Assembly (NCBI GenBank): GCA_001632425.1
Contig: KV425671.1
Coordinates: 1-58,494 of the forward strand
Direction: 5' to 3'
Origin: Neolentinus lepideus HHB14362 ss-1
Taxonomy: Eukaryota; Basidiomycota; Agaricomycetes; Gloeophyllales; Gloeophyllaceae
DNA: 58,494 nt
In this document: piece by piece, positions 33,368-46,975 of the stretch
Layout: each line of letters begins with the position of its first letter
Position numbering within the stretch: position 1 is the stretch's first letter
The notes under the pieces: generated by a model
What the model saw: the letters and a program-made list of their open reading frames with translations, nothing else
Told to the model about the DNA's origin: nothing
Databases searched by the model: none
Program-made: the position numbers and the translations under genes

Positions 33368-36300
33368 TCACGCTTGAAAGCCCACACTCTTCCGCTTCCG
33401 ACCCTCCTTCTTGCTCACATTCCGCCCCTGCTTGCGTTTCGCCGCAGCCTCGGGGTTCGTCGTGACCTACATACATACATATGCACCGGTGAGCCACGAT
33501 ATATACATAAGCAACAGTGAGCCACAATATATATAGAGGGAGAAAAAGAGTGGAGACGCACCAGTACCGCTCGCGCAGTCTTCCGGTGCCTCCGCACCTC
33601 AAGCGCGCCCTGCCGTATCTGGGTGTACGTCCCCGCAAAAGCCGTCGTGCCGACTTTCTCGCGCACCAAGTCCTGCAGCTCTGTGGCCAGCGTCTTGAGC
33701 TCGTCTACACATAACACCGACTCAGTTACCATTACCAGATAGATAAATACTCTGCATCGAAAAGCCGCTCACCCATGTGCGCATCCCGAACCGTGTCGTC
33801 CTCGACGATCCGGTAAACGGGCGTGAGGATGTGCACAAGGAAGCGCGCGAGCGCGGCTGGAGGGAGGAACGACGCCATCGCTGCGAACCACTTGAGCACT
33901 GCAGAAGGCTCGTACGACCAGTTGTCCTGTGAGAATGAGGATGTCAGCCAATGATCGATGAGACAAGTCGAGATTGACTTACACTCGCACGAGACGTGTT
34001 TCTCCGCGCGATATGCGCCGACCTAGCCTGATACGACAGCCTCGAGAACAGCCACGGCAGCGGGTGCGTGGCCTTCCCCTTCTGCTCCCCATCATCCTCC
34101 TCGCCAGCGGATTGCTCGGCATCTTCGCTCGGCGCAGGAAGAGGGATAGAGGCGAAACATTTCCCGATGTAGAACAGGTTCTTGACGATCTGCAAACTGA
34201 GCGCCTCGGCGAGGTACTGGCTCTTCAGCTGGGTGCACAGCTTCCTAGCGACCTCCTCCATCCCGATTCTGGACAGCGGGTCGTCCGCTGACAGCTCAGA
34301 GTCGGGTGCAGCCGCAACAGGAATAGCGGAGAACAGTGTCCCGAGGAGCCTGCACGACGCCAGCCGCACCCAGGAGTGCGAATACAACAAGTGCGAAACG
34401 ACAGTCGGCCACTGGATCTTGTCAGCTTGTCGCGTGAGGTCCGGGAACTCTCTCAGCACTTTGCCAGAGACGATCAGAGCCTGGTACGGCGCCTGCCACT
34501 CAATCTGCGCATCCTCGTCCTCGTCCTCGTCGATCACATCGCTCCCCGCACTCCGTCGTAACGCCGCACCCAGATCCTCGAGGATCGTGGGCAAGAACAG
34601 GCTGGCGTCCTGGTGGAGCGCGTCCAGGAGCAACCCATACACCTGCGACGACACCCGCGCGAGGGCAGGTCGCCCCGCCTGCGCCGCCCACGAATGCAGA
34701 TGCGCCACCAGCAGCCGCCTGCGCTCCTCGTCCACCCGCACGAGCAGGCTCTTCACCAGCTCCGCTGCCATCTCCCTGCACCGCGCCGCGTCGTCGTTCG
34801 CGATGACCATGACGAGCGCCACGAAGAGCAGATCCGCGTGCTCGCGGATGAGGGTCACGTCGAATTTGGTTATGATGGCGTTCAGGAGCTCCATCACGGA
34901 CTTGCGCCCGCTCTCGTGCACGTACGAGAGGTTCCGCGCGAAGAAGGTCATCGAGTTGCGCAGGCGGCCTTTGCCCTGTGGGTAGTCGAGGAGGAATTGG
35001 AGCAGGACACCGCGGCAGAGTTCCTGCACCTGGGATGACTGGCTGGTCACCATGATCTCAGACACCTTGTCCATGACGTCGTAGATCTCGGGGACGACGA
35101 ACTTACGCGCCACGATGGCGCGCAGCATGGCGAAGACGGAAGGTTGTCGGCTCGGTTCCTCCAGGTCGGGGGAAAGGAGTTCCAGCAGGAACGTGAGATC
35201 CTTCTCTTTGACTTCGGCTTTCGGAGAGTCGCGTAAGATTGCAGCAAGAGATTTCAAGGCCGTCTGGACAAGCTCCGACGCAGCGCTTCCCGTCTCTTTG
35301 ATAATGTCGATAGAACGGCGTATAAAGACTGGTAACGTCTTCTCGATAGAGCGGAGCGGGCATTTTACAATGGCAGAGGACGCCTTCAAAGCCAACGACG
35401 TGACTTGTGTGTTGCTGGAATATATGGCATTCCCAATGACTGAGACCATGGGCTCGAGCCGGGCTATCACGCTTTTGTCCTGGAAGTCAAAGCGACTTCT
35501 CTTGAACGCCGTGTTGAACAAGTCCAACCCGAACGCCACGAACCTAGGTGTATTGATCTCAGTCAACAACTACCTATGCGCCTCTCATGCAAGACTTACT
35601 TGTATGAATTATGAGCGTAGTGATCTGAAGCAGCGGGCGCTGGTCGCTTCAACTGCCCAATCACCCCCTCCTTGCCTTTTCCTTTTCCTTTGGTATGAGC
35701 AGGACTTGCTTGGAGGAATCGAGCATTCTGGCTGATAAGCGTATGACACAGGACAAGAAGTTCGGTAGGGACAAGGTGCTTGTTCGCGTTCAAACCGCTA
35801 GTCACGCGTCGCAGCAAGTCGTCTACTTGCTGCATGACCTTCAAGGTCTCCGTTTCCTGCATCACCGCTTTGATTGGGGAGAGCAAGCGACTGATCTTCG
35901 ACGGTGTAATGAATTTCGCCATGATGGCGAAAGAGTCAAGTCCCTTCGAGGCAGACGATCGCACTTCTCGCATCTTGGTCCTGAATTCCTCGGCCTGTAC
36001 GTCTCGGCCCGATTGCCCAAAAATTACCTCAGCCGATACATGACCAACATCCTCAACGCATCCGTCTAGTGTTTCAAAACGACTAGCGTGCTCGCCGGTA
36101 ATGACATGCACTAATAACGCGTGTGTTACAAAGGCCAGTACATGGAGATGAGGTCCCCGTTGTAACGCAGCTCGAAGTTCGCGCATTATCAAGGGTAGAT
36201 ATTCAGGCCCAAGAATGATGATGATACGACAAAGAGTCTCACGCACGAGATCTCTCGTCTCCTGTGATCTGCTGCGCAGGGCCTGGCTGACGATTGTAAG

Positions 36301-39300
36301 CAGCCGAGAGACCTGCAATTCGCGGGCCTTGGCTGGGAGATGCTTCGCGACCTGAACGACACCGACTGCAATAGGGATTCTCAGCGAGTCTTCTGTCTCA
36401 TCTCGCTTTTCCAAGTGACTAAGAAGGCTGGGCAGAAGACGTGTAGTGACCAACTCTTCGATTCGACAGAGATTGCGTGCCTCCACTTTCGACGAAATAA
36501 CGATATGGTCTCCCTCGTCGTCATGATCTTCTTTCTCCTCTTCCGCAACGGAATCGTCCATTTGGAAGTGGAAACTGTCAAGGATGGCCACGAGTGTCCG
36601 TACATACACTCGCTCTGCGTCGCCCTTCTTCTGACATAGACGGATGTACTGCTGCACGAGTGTGTAGTAAGCACTCCATGCAAGACACTTTGCCATATGC
36701 CCCGTAGTTAAGACCGCTTCGTTAACCAGATGATGGTCAAGAGACGCCGGAGACGTGACAAAATGTCCCACTAGGGGGATCAAGACCTCATTCAAAGTAC
36801 TGCTCTTCAGTAGTCCTTGATCGCAAACATCAGCTAGACGTCGCAAAGCTCGAGTTCTCCGATGAATTTGAACATGGAGAACGTTGTTGAAGAAGTTAGC
36901 TTCCTCGTCGCCTTCTGTACATAGGACTCGCAGGTCTCGAAGAGACTCCACAAAATCGCACCGAGTTGCGGCATATGAGATGACACCGAGAACTTCGGCA
37001 CGAACCATTTCGTACTTGGTTCTTAGACCGTTTCGGAGAGCCGGATAGAGATTGCGGACGAAGATCAGCTCAAACTCTTTGTCCTTGCTTGTTGTCACAG
37101 CATCAATGAAACGCTTGATTCCCAAGGAAGCGCTGTGCCGCACTGCCAGTTCTTCCGGATCTTGAATGAAATACAGCATATTGTAGAGGACAGGAATCCA
37201 TTGGCGGGAAGTCAAGGAAGAATAGAACTGCTCGTTGAGGGTCGTAAAGGCGCTCAAACGGCGGTCAAAATCAGGTTCGTCCAATCGTTTATCCGAATAA
37301 GCATTGAGGGAGTCCAGCAGATCGACCAAAGGCTCCAGAGTCGAGTCAACGACAGTTGCTTTCCGAAAAGTAGCCAAGAGAGCTATACGAGAAGAGCGGA
37401 ACCGCAGAGTCTGGAAGAGAGTAGACAGCACATCGTAACTTTGTAAATATATCGACGAGCCGATGTCCGCTTTGCCTGCTGCAAGGGGTAGAATGTGCTC
37501 AATTATCTTCAGTATGTCGACCTTGACCTTGTCTCCCACTACTTTGGACGGTTTGCGAAGGATAGGCAAGAATAGCTTGAGTAGTTTTGCGGCTTGCGCA
37601 TCGTCGTTCACATAGTCCACAATCTGGCACAAGATACTTATCTGGCGCTGACCTAATGGACTAGTCACCGCGACGACATCCTTGGATTGTTCGACCAGAA
37701 GAGTGAGATTCGTCAGTAACAGAGGAATGTCAGGGACAAGGACAGAATGGAGCGCCTGATCAGATTCAGAGAACGAGAAAAGGTGCTCAATGATATCGAA
37801 GATCCGGGCTATCACAGCAGGCTTCACGTTAGGCGCGACTAGACAGTCATAAATCTTCGGCACAACACGCCCGTCGAAAGCAGTAAGATAAGTCACATAT
37901 TCTTTGCGACACGCCCAGACGTGGAACAGTTCGAGTAAGGCAGACGGAGCTTGAGTATTTTCCGTCTCGAATCGATCCATACGAGGAGATATGAATGCAA
38001 GGAAGACTTCCGTCATGTAAGGGGAGAAGTCAAACTCCACGGGTACCTTGGCAAAATCGGCAAGTCGTTTCAAACCAAGCTGTCGAATAGTTCGCAGACT
38101 TTTCATAGGGAGGTTTGGTTCGGGCTCCGACGCTTGACTAGCTTCCTCAGCCTGTTCGACTTCTTGCTTCGTGGCATCAAGGCTTTGGTGCGCATGTGAT
38201 ATTAGACTCACAGCGGTCCTAAGCAAATCTGGCCACCGTCCTACAAGCCTGGACCCCAAAGTTCTTAGAACATCGCCGAGGAGAGTCAAGAACCCAAGTT
38301 GCTGCTTGACTGAAACTTGAAGCGACGCTGGCATAATCGATGTATCCTCCTCCGCTCTAGCCGACTGCAATGGGTCAAGCATGAGATCCACAAGGATCTC
38401 CAGCTCTTGATCTGTGCAGCCTCCAAGGGTAGTTAGCACAGAGGCGCGCCGATCTGCTCCTCTTGACCGTCCCCTCTTCTCCAGCATGATACCGAAGAGC
38501 ATCCGGAGGAGAACGCTCACTAGCTCCGGCCTGTCTTTCTCCTCAATCTCTGAGATCCTCAACATCGTGAGTTCATCTCTCCACTTGGTATCATCCAGGA
38601 GAGCTCGTAAAGAGTCTTCATGAGGAAGTAGACTAGGCGACCTATATGTCAACAGACATGAGAACGCCAACCGCTGGAGAGCCCTATCCGGATGGGAGAG
38701 CAGTGAGATATACAGCGAATGAAGGGTTTCCGTGGAATGCAGGGCCTTCGGGTTGGTGAACTTGGAAAATAACGTCAGCCATGCGCTGAGCTTGGGACGC
38801 GGCAGCATCGCTGGAGATTTCGGCGCAGTAAGAGAAAGGAAGAAAGAGACCAGATCCCGATTATGCTTTTCAGCGAGGCTAACGCATTCGCCCAGAGTGC
38901 TCAGCAGCTGACTTTCATATGACACGGTATCCAGTCTGTCGCCCGATTTCTGAGCCTGAAGGACAATATTAGAAGGAGGAGTATGAGGCTAGTGATAGCA
39001 ACTGGCCTGCTTGATTTCGTTCCCAGCAATGTTGTCTTGCCTCCAGCGCTTGACAGTGATTCGGACTTTATGAGCGCTGGGATCTCTCCACGACTTCTCG
39101 TCCTCCCAGATGTCGTCTCTGCTTCCATCTTCAATCTCTTCTTGGGCCCAAGAAGGAAGACGAACGTCCACTTCGCCCTGTGAGACCTTTTGCAATTGAC
39201 TGAATACAAGATCCCAGACGAGATCCCCAAACCTCTGCGACAAGGCCACAACAGCTGCTGACGTAGGTGCCCAGTTCGGACGCAGGTTGACTTTAAATTG

Positions 39301-41714
39301 AGCTATAGAGTACCGATTCCCATCAATAATAAAGGCCATCATACATGGTATGGTCACTCGCCTATTAGCCACCTTGTAGCAGCTTCCGCACTAGCATCGT
39401 CTTTGATGGAAAGCGGTAATCGTGTGATCTTAACCGACCGTTCGCGCACGCCGCGGACGTCCAGCGACACCTCTTCGGCCTGCAAACATCGCTTGAGCGC
39501 GTCAATGATGCTCTCAGACGCCTGAACCAAAGGCGAGGTCAAAAGACGCAAACTGCTCAGTCTGAGTCCGCGAATATGGGAGAATACAGCGTCCTGCAAT
39601 TTCGGATACATATCCTCGAACGCGATTTTCCGTGTCGGGGAAGGCCTGCAAAGACTATTAGCACGGATTCATTGTCACATCCAACCGACATACCTAGCTT
39701 CGACCAACGCCACAATGCCTTCCAAAACCTTCTCCGACCAAGTCCATCTGTTCACAACCTTCTCAGCCCAAAGTGTCAAGTCGACTCGCACAGTCCACTC
39801 TGCGGGATTGCGAGTCGAAAGTGCTTCCATGCACGACCCAAGCACCCACGCGCAGTTCGCATACGAGTTTTCGTAGTCTGCCTTCGGATCCTCAATATCC
39901 AGGACGGCCTCGATAATACGAATAATGGGTTCGGCTATATTTGTAATTGCTGTCGAGAGCGGTAGGATACTCGCCAACTCCAACACCTGAAGTGTATTGA
40001 TTTTAGCATTGTGAGAACACCAAAGAAGGTCACTATACCTTTTCCTCCGACTTCTCCCATCCCGCGAGCCTCTCCCTCACCCACTCGCCCAAGACCTTCT
40101 CAACATCCGTAATCATACCCTTCCTCTGTAACACTGCGACGAGCTCTATAGTCTTTCCTGGCTCCTTCCGCAGGAGCTCTGGCACAGCTTTGAGAAGGTT
40201 GGGCAGGCCGATGAGCTTCCACCCTCCCCATTCCATTTCGGCCAGAGATCCGTAGAGCTGGAGAGCGAATGATGCGTATTGGAGGGACTGTTCGACTACT
40301 TTGCGGCCGGGACCAAGGGACAGAGAGAGGTCGCCTGAGATTAGTGTCGAAATTGTGAGTTTCAGAAGTGATTCTTCTAGTGATTCGGTAACGGGAATGG
40401 AAGAAATGTGCGACAGGACAGTGCTAATGTGTTTTTCTGTACCAAATTAGTCCGTATCAACACAAAAACCATGTGAAGGGCTTACGAGTCAGCCTTGAGC
40501 CTTGGCGAACGGAGCACACGACGGCCATGATTTCTAGCATGCGCCGCAGAGTCTCGGAATCTTTGTCTTTGGTTTGGACCATTGTGGTGAACTGGTCGAC
40601 AAGGAGGTCAGCGACAGCCGTGAACTGCTCTGGTCCTTTGCAATGGTGGATGAATGCCGTGAGTGGACGCCTGAGCAAGGTGTACGTCGCGCCCGACTCT
40701 TCACAAGCCAAGTGGTATTGGAGTAACGGCGTGAGTATAGACGTGGTGGCGGTGTGGAGGGTTTGGGAGACGGACTGTAAAGGGGGGGAGTAGGGGAGTA
40801 AACAATCTTTCTTTCCAGACATCGACAGAGGTGGGATATTACCTTGCAAGCGAATACTACCATCCATGCACATGCGTCTTCGATCCCCTCCACACTTCCG
40901 GCGATCAGCTCAACGGCCCTCTCACGCACTGCAGATTTAAATCTCCTCAGCACGGCACCCCATACTTCTGCAACTGCTCGCTGAACTTCCCCGTTGCATT
41001 TCACCAGAACGTCCCGCAAGGCATCCCACGTCTCATTCAACAAATCCCCTTCTGTGGAAGGAATCAGAAGATATTTGAAGAGGGCGGAGAGTGCAGACAG
41101 GACAGCCGTTAGGGTTGGAGCTGGAATTTTTCGGGGTAGATAGTCCAATAGCCTGGCTAGAATTTCCTGATATGCCGGAGATATTGTCGTTCGAAGGTCG
41201 TGCACAAGCTTCTGCAGCAAGCTGAAGATGGATCAGTCAAGGATGTGGACAGCGTACCAAAAATCACTCAAAAACATACTCTGCGAGTGCAACTACACCC
41301 TCGTCATCCGATTCATCTAGCGCTATAGTCCACAGGTCGACAATCTCCCTCCAGTGATGCAGGAGCAGAGGCATAGACGCAGACAAGCCATCGACGCGAT
41401 TTGCGAAAGCAAGGAAGGCGGGTGAGAGGTTCAATTGTCTCCAATTGTCTATCGCTTCACGAAAGTGAGACGAGCCAGCCTATACACAAATAGTTTAATG
41501 ACAGGGTATCCCATAGCTCATAAGACGGTACTAACAGGGATTTCATGATCGAAGTTGGACAGTGCGAGAGCTGACGGTAGATGCACATCTTTGAGGGATG
41601 CATTGTACGATTGATGCTATGGCACTTAGGTGAACCGCATACGACAGTAATTACTTGCATCCATACCTTGAACCGCTTTACAGGCCGTCCAGAGTCAGCA
41701 TCATGTACGTCCAT
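33368..41714 (-). CDS. UTP20: UTP20, U3 snoRNP-associated protein (DRIM family)
   Basis: This is a component of the small-subunit processome in the nucleolus, needed for 18S rRNA maturation. Fourteen exons (41667-41714, 41536-41616, 41280-41479, 40843-41221, 40486-40774, 40039-40436, 39694-39986, 39362-39645, 39007-39302, 35600-38955, 33983-35543, 33773-33926, 33562-33704, 33368-33466) total 7,581 nt, 2,526 residues, close to yeast Utp20 (about 2,500). It is built of HEAT-like helices throughout. Recognisable family segments are RPVKRFK at the start, HYAHNSYKFVAFGLDLF at the exon 10/11 junction, EPSAVLKWFAAMASF, and a basic tail AAAKRKQGRNVSKKEGRKRK that probably directs nucleolar localisation. 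The first ATG of the conserved frame is 41712-41714. Two introns (after exons 8 and 9) only keep frame if their donors are GC rather than GT. The gene is complete. Confidence 0.92.
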
Positions 41715-42859
41715 TGAAGATTTTGGGAGGCTCAAGTCCTTGCAGTATAGTCCGCGTTAAGATACCAAATGTGGCGTTCCGTGCGGCCTAATATCTAGCA
41801 GGGCAAAGAGTAAGAAAGGGTCCCTTCTGTAATTGCGGAGGACTTGAGGAATTTTGGATACGTTACCTGATCGGGATCGCTTGTGGGAAAGCTTCGGTAT
41901 AATTTAATCAGGCTCCCGTCCAATCGTCGGACGATCTGGTACAATTCTTTGAAACTCCGATTACTCCCTGCCTATGTACTCTCCTCTACTCTGCATTTTG
42001 GAAAGGCTATTATTTTGCTTGCGCTGTCGTAACACCGCTGTAAATCGAAAGGGCTGCTAATAACAACTGCCTTCGTCCAGTTTGCGAATAATGCTACTGA
42101 AATCTGGGCGTTCCTTGATGACCTGAGGCCTAACGGGGCTTTATGCTTTGGACCATCTTCTAGGTTGTATACTCTGTGATACAACAAACGGACTGGCGTC
42201 AATAGCTGCTGCGTTTCTTAACCTGGGCACTCAGCTTCTCTCGGCGGTTCAGAACATTTATGGCATCGGCATTTTCACCATCATTGTTCACTGACTGGCA
42301 TAGCTGTCGCTAATCCTATCTGCCATCAAGAGGGTTGTAGATCTTCGGGAATCACCTCTGTTCTTGGAATTAGCGGAGCACCCGCGATTATGTCGCGCTC
42401 TAACTGGTCCGCCGTATATATGATGTGCATATCTGACCAGCAAAGTGTTGACGCTTCATTTATGGATTCCGTATCATCTCCACGCGGCTCTGTGTCAGTA
42501 TTGAGCCATGGTCTAACTCCTCTAATAGGCCTCATGTAGCAGTGTGGAACTTATTTCGAGCATAGCCCTTGTAAGGATTAATGTCAGATCTCTTGACTTC
42601 CCGCAGTCTGTTGCTCGCCGCTCTGCGAAGTCCACGGATTGCACTCAGCGGACGGATTCTCACTCCATTAGGTATTACTCCTAGCCTTGCTTGGTTCTTT
42701 TCCCAGACATATGTGATCAGCCCGTCTACCTACCCTTAACTCACGGCTCGTGCATCTCTGCGTCGATATCTTTAGCACTGGCGCATTTAGCGAAATTTTG
42801 TCTAGTGGCGTTTCCGGTGTTCCAGTGCATCACCGATCGACGCACGTATACTGCCTGCA
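41715..42859. other. UTP20 5' flank and intergenic sequence
   Basis: Small minus frames at 41972-42202 and 42326-42535 have no recognisable domain. The first few hundred bases should hold the UTP20 promoter, but no clear core element was identified. Confidence 0.4.
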
Positions 42860-45035
42860 ATGTCGATCCTTCCCACCAGTCTTGTAGCAACCCGGGTTGT
42901 CACTAGTCGGCGTCTGTGTCCTCGAACTGTCACACCTACTACGTCTGCAGACGGAATGGATAGTTCTCTCGCCGTGGTCATAGGGTTTGGTACCCGTATC
43001 CTCGGGATAACTATTCGTACTATATTCTCCGAGCGAAGATTACCCTTACCTCCGGGTCCTGCCCAGTGGCCGGTCGTAGGGAACCTTTTCGATATACCGA
43101 AAGTCCGTCCGTGGCTCACGTATCACCAATGGGCTAAGACGTACGGTATGTCAATGGCATGTCTTCTTGTCATAGATCGACCAAGACATTAGTATATATA
43201 GGTGAAATACTGTCGCTGAACGCCATGGGAAAGACGGTCGTAGTCCTCAACTCTGCGCGAGTGGCCCGTGACTTGTTCGAGAAAGACGCACTGAAGTACT
43301 CGGACAGGCCTCAGAGCGTTGTTGCTACTGAGCTGTGAGTGAGCTTGCCCGCTCAGTACTGTGGCTGACTCGAATCCAGAGTAAAAATACCTCCAGTGAT
43401 GGGCTTCGCCAGTCACGGTGATCATTGGCGCAGGCAACGGCGTGCCTTTCATCAAACAGTGGGTCCATCGGTCGTGGACAAGTATCACGAAATTACGATG
43501 CGCGAAAGTCGCACAACGCTCCGACGACTACTAAGAGAGCCCAGAACAATTTAAGAAGCATATCCACTTATAAGCTCCGGACCGAATGTATCTGCAACTT
43601 CCACAATAATGCTCGTTCTAGGTACTGAGACTCTGTCGTCATGGATGTGACCTATAGTATCCGTGTCTCAGGGTGGGATGACGAGTATTTGTTGAAGCCC
43701 TCATACACCATTTGTCTGAGGCTGTCATGCCCGGTGCTTTTTTAGTGGAGCAAATTCCAATCTGTATGACTCTCTCATAAGATACAAGCGGGTATGCTGG
43801 ACTAAGCTTCTTACGCAGTGAAATATGTCCCTGCGTAGTTTCCACTCGCAGGATTCCGAAAGAAGATGATACAGTGGCGGGAAGAGGCCCGCTCAGTCCT
43901 CTCAGATCCTTATAATTATGTTAGGGATGAGATGGTGCGTATGAAAGTACCTTAGCGTTTGAAATAATCTGACTAAAAGGCAAACACAGTCTAGAAACAG
44001 TGGACATGCATCTGCATTATCGGTGCTACTGGCGAAATGCCGAGACTCAAAATACCCTGACAAGGACGATGATGCAGCCCGACACGCCATGGCATCGATT
44101 TACATGGGTACTTGAACCTTCTGTGTTATTATCCCTCTACCTGACATAGTGTGCACATCAGCCGGCGTCGATACGGTAGCCGTTGATGTGAATTGTCTGT
44201 TCTGTTTCGTATTCTAACAGGCCTTGCTTAGACTTCGACGGCTCTATATACCTTCCTGTTAGCTATGACTTTGCATCCTGAAAAGCAACGGAAGGCCCAA
44301 GCCGAATTGGATCGCGTAGTAGGAAGGAATCGACTTCCAGATTCTAGCGACCGACCGAACCTTCCCTACGTCAATGCAGTCATGAAGGAGACTACGCTGG
44401 CGTCCAGCAATCCCCCTAGGTATGATGTTGTACCATGTTCTTTATTCATCATCTGACCAACCTCCCATGCTACGACGTGGCAGGTCTGCCACATACCTCA
44501 TCCTCCGATACTGAATATTGCGGATACCATATCCCAGGTGGATCCATAATCTTCGCGAACATCTGGTTCGTTCACCGTGAAAATTCCCTTGTTCCTCGGA
44601 TGTCCTTACTATCAACAGGGCGGTCTTGCATGACCCACTCGTCTATTCGGACCCTGAAGAATCCCAGCCCGAGCGCTTTATCAAGGATGGCCAGTTGGTT
44701 TTGGAACATAAAGACCCTACAGCGCTCTTCGGGAGTCTCCGGGACTGCACTGCAATTCAGTAACTTATCATCCCAGTGCCTGCCCTGGTCGCTGGTTTAG
44801 CGACTTGTAGTACTACAGTATGGTGTCCCACCTCCTCGCTGCATTCACAATTGATCCCGCCTTGGATGGGGAAGGCAAGGAACGCCAGCTGGATGCTGAG
44901 ATGTCCTCTGATATGATCTCGTGAGGACAATGGTGTGCCACTTTGTCCTAGACTGACTAACCTCTACAGGACGCCGCTAAATTTAGAGTGTCGTTTCATA
45001 CCTCGCTGCGAGCATGACCTGCTCCTGAATTCGTA
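42860..45035 (+). pseudogene. Cytochrome P450 pseudogene, nearly full length
   Basis: The order of P450 segments is complete: N-terminal hydrophobic region, PLPPGPAQWPVVGNLFDIPK, YSDRPQSVVATEL, FASHGDHWRRQRRAFHQ, an I-helix remnant AGVDT, an [18 protein letters not shown] segment, [45 protein letters not shown] and PERF. The gene is dead. There is a frameshift after LRREP (near 43539), another near 43693, and the conserved PAWFP segment has TAG for the Trp codon (near 43828). The heme loop is interrupted: FGSLRDC is followed by a stop before the true CPGRWFSDL (about 44790). The C-terminal exons persist to a TAA at 45033-45035. Family features fit basidiomycete multi-gene P450s, but subfamily and substrate are unknown. 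Confidence 0.85.
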
Positions 45036-45864
45036 AAGTATGTAGTTTCTGCGTGACTACATTGACAGCCACCTTCCGACATATGCTACGCTTCTCTACC
45101 TCACTGTACAGGATCTTCGTTTGTACGCCGGGTGTAGTAAATCATACTATCCATCAGTATCTGGGAGTATTGCTAGCGGTAGGAATAGTGGCTGCTGCAT
45201 GGATTTCTTGTGACGATCACGGAGTAACTTGGACGAGCTATCCCATATAATCCCATCAGCTTCTCTGGACTCCATGGACTTACGAGACTTGACCCTAGCC
45301 CTACATACGGGCACCAGGTTCTGCAGGACGCACCTTCACTTTAGACGTTAGTCTGCAATGTTTGGCGAGAAGACGCGCCCTCTGACTTTCCTGCGTTTTT
45401 TCTGTGTACCCTTTGGAGTCCGAGTCATTATGACATGTGAACGTTTGAACAGCCATACGCTGAACAGGTACCACAATATCTTGAAAGAGCTAACCTTTAT
45501 CGATCGCGAAGTAGCTGCCTGCAAGCGGTGCACACAAGCAAGCCTGGACCTGCAGCAACAGGTGAAACAGACTTAAAAACAGTCGTAGATCTGACTCCAT
45601 GTCGCCTACTATCATATTCCCTTCGAATAGGCGAATATTGATTACTCCTTCGGCAATATTGCGCAGGATCAATTGACAGTGACAACCCTCCATGGAGCCA
45701 TTACACCTGAAATTGTGTTACACATATACCCCGCTATCAGATACAGGATTAGTGAGCTCGGTTTCACGGGACAGTACGGGATTGAATCGCATATGTCATT
45801 TTCTATAAAGTACATGACATGAGTGTCGGCCGGTGTCAGCTGCGTATATATATGACTCGTTGAC
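45036..45864. other. No gene recognised
   Basis: Several short frames on both strands (for example 45358-45576 plus, 45490-45693 minus) are mutually overlapping and without domains. Confidence 0.4.
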
Positions 45865-46825
45865 TCAAGCCTGAACATCGGCTCTATCCATGTATTGCCT
45901 CCGCAGCTTATAAGGCAGCACAACGTCTGCCAGTAGGATATTCACAGTGGCGAGCATCTCCCTCCTCGACGGATCCGTGGGGCTGGGCGGAGGCGGACTC
46001 GACATTCGCGGTACAGAAAGTGGTCTGATGTTGGGTAGACCACTCCGCATTACTACAGGAGGAGGTATAACGTCGCGCTTGTGCGGGCTAGGAGGGAGCG
46101 TGACAGTCGCGCCCTTCGAAGGGCTAGGGTAGCTCGAGCATGTGGTACTAGAGTGAACGGTACTTGGCGATTCCTCCGACTTCGTTTTCACTTTCTTCTC
46201 CTCGAACTCGGCTTGTAGGAATGATGCACGTGACTTCAAGTTGCACGTCTGCATCGTAGTCATGAACTCAGAATCAAGGAAGGACTTCCGGGTCCGCAGT
46301 GTCCTCGTCGTTGAAAAGGGGCTGGGAGCTCTATCGCTCTCGGAATACGAAGAGCAGTTTGATTCATCGGCGAAATTGGAGGATGAGGACTCGCGTCTTG
46401 ATGCCACTAATGCTTCCCATTCAGGCTCGAGAGGGAATAGGGCGGAGTTGGCTACCGCAGGCGCTTGCAGAGAAGGCAGAGTGAAGAGACCTTCCACCAC
46501 AAGAGGGGATGGATCGAGCGGCGAGATACTGTGCGAGCACTGTGGAGTAGAAGAGATGACGGTGTGCGGCACTTCTAGGCCATCGGTAGATGTGGCATGA
46601 CACCCCTAATAGGAAATGAGTACAAGCACGACCTACTCCAGTTGGCATTCCGTATACCTCCTCGCAGCTGTTCATGCCACGCTCAATTTCTCTAGCTTGG
46701 CCTAGTCTTGACGTCGTTAAATCGAGCGACAGAGTAGGTCGGGTCTGATTTGCGTGGAATGGATTAGTACACGTAAGACTGCCGTTAAAATGAATAATTA
46801 CGACGTTAGGAGTGAAGCGGGACAT
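45865..46825 (-). CDS. Hypothetical Ser/Pro-rich protein, two exons
   Basis: Exon 1 (about 46658-46825) starts at ATG 46823-46825 (MSRFTPNVVIIHFNG). A 52-bp intron (46606-46657, donor GTATAC, acceptor TATTAG) joins it in frame to exon 2 (45865-46605), giving about 302 residues. An in-frame donor at 46636 would leave an intron of only 31 bp and is less likely. The protein is rich in Ser, Pro and Thr, with several proline-directed sites (SPS, SPP), a basic patch RTLRTRKSF and a C-terminal segment EMLATVNILLADVVLPYKL that looks helical. No domain is recognised. It could be a lineage-specific regulatory protein. Confidence 0.55.
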
Positions 46826-46975
46826 CTCGAAGACCAAGTAAGATGATAGAAATTTGTGGTAGGAACAAGGTGAGGAGACAGAAGCAGACGTGGATTAAAT
46901 AGCTGGCAGACCTCTGGTGTGGCACGCGGCGCACAACAGATCTAGATCTGTGGCACAAATCCATTATTCAAGACA

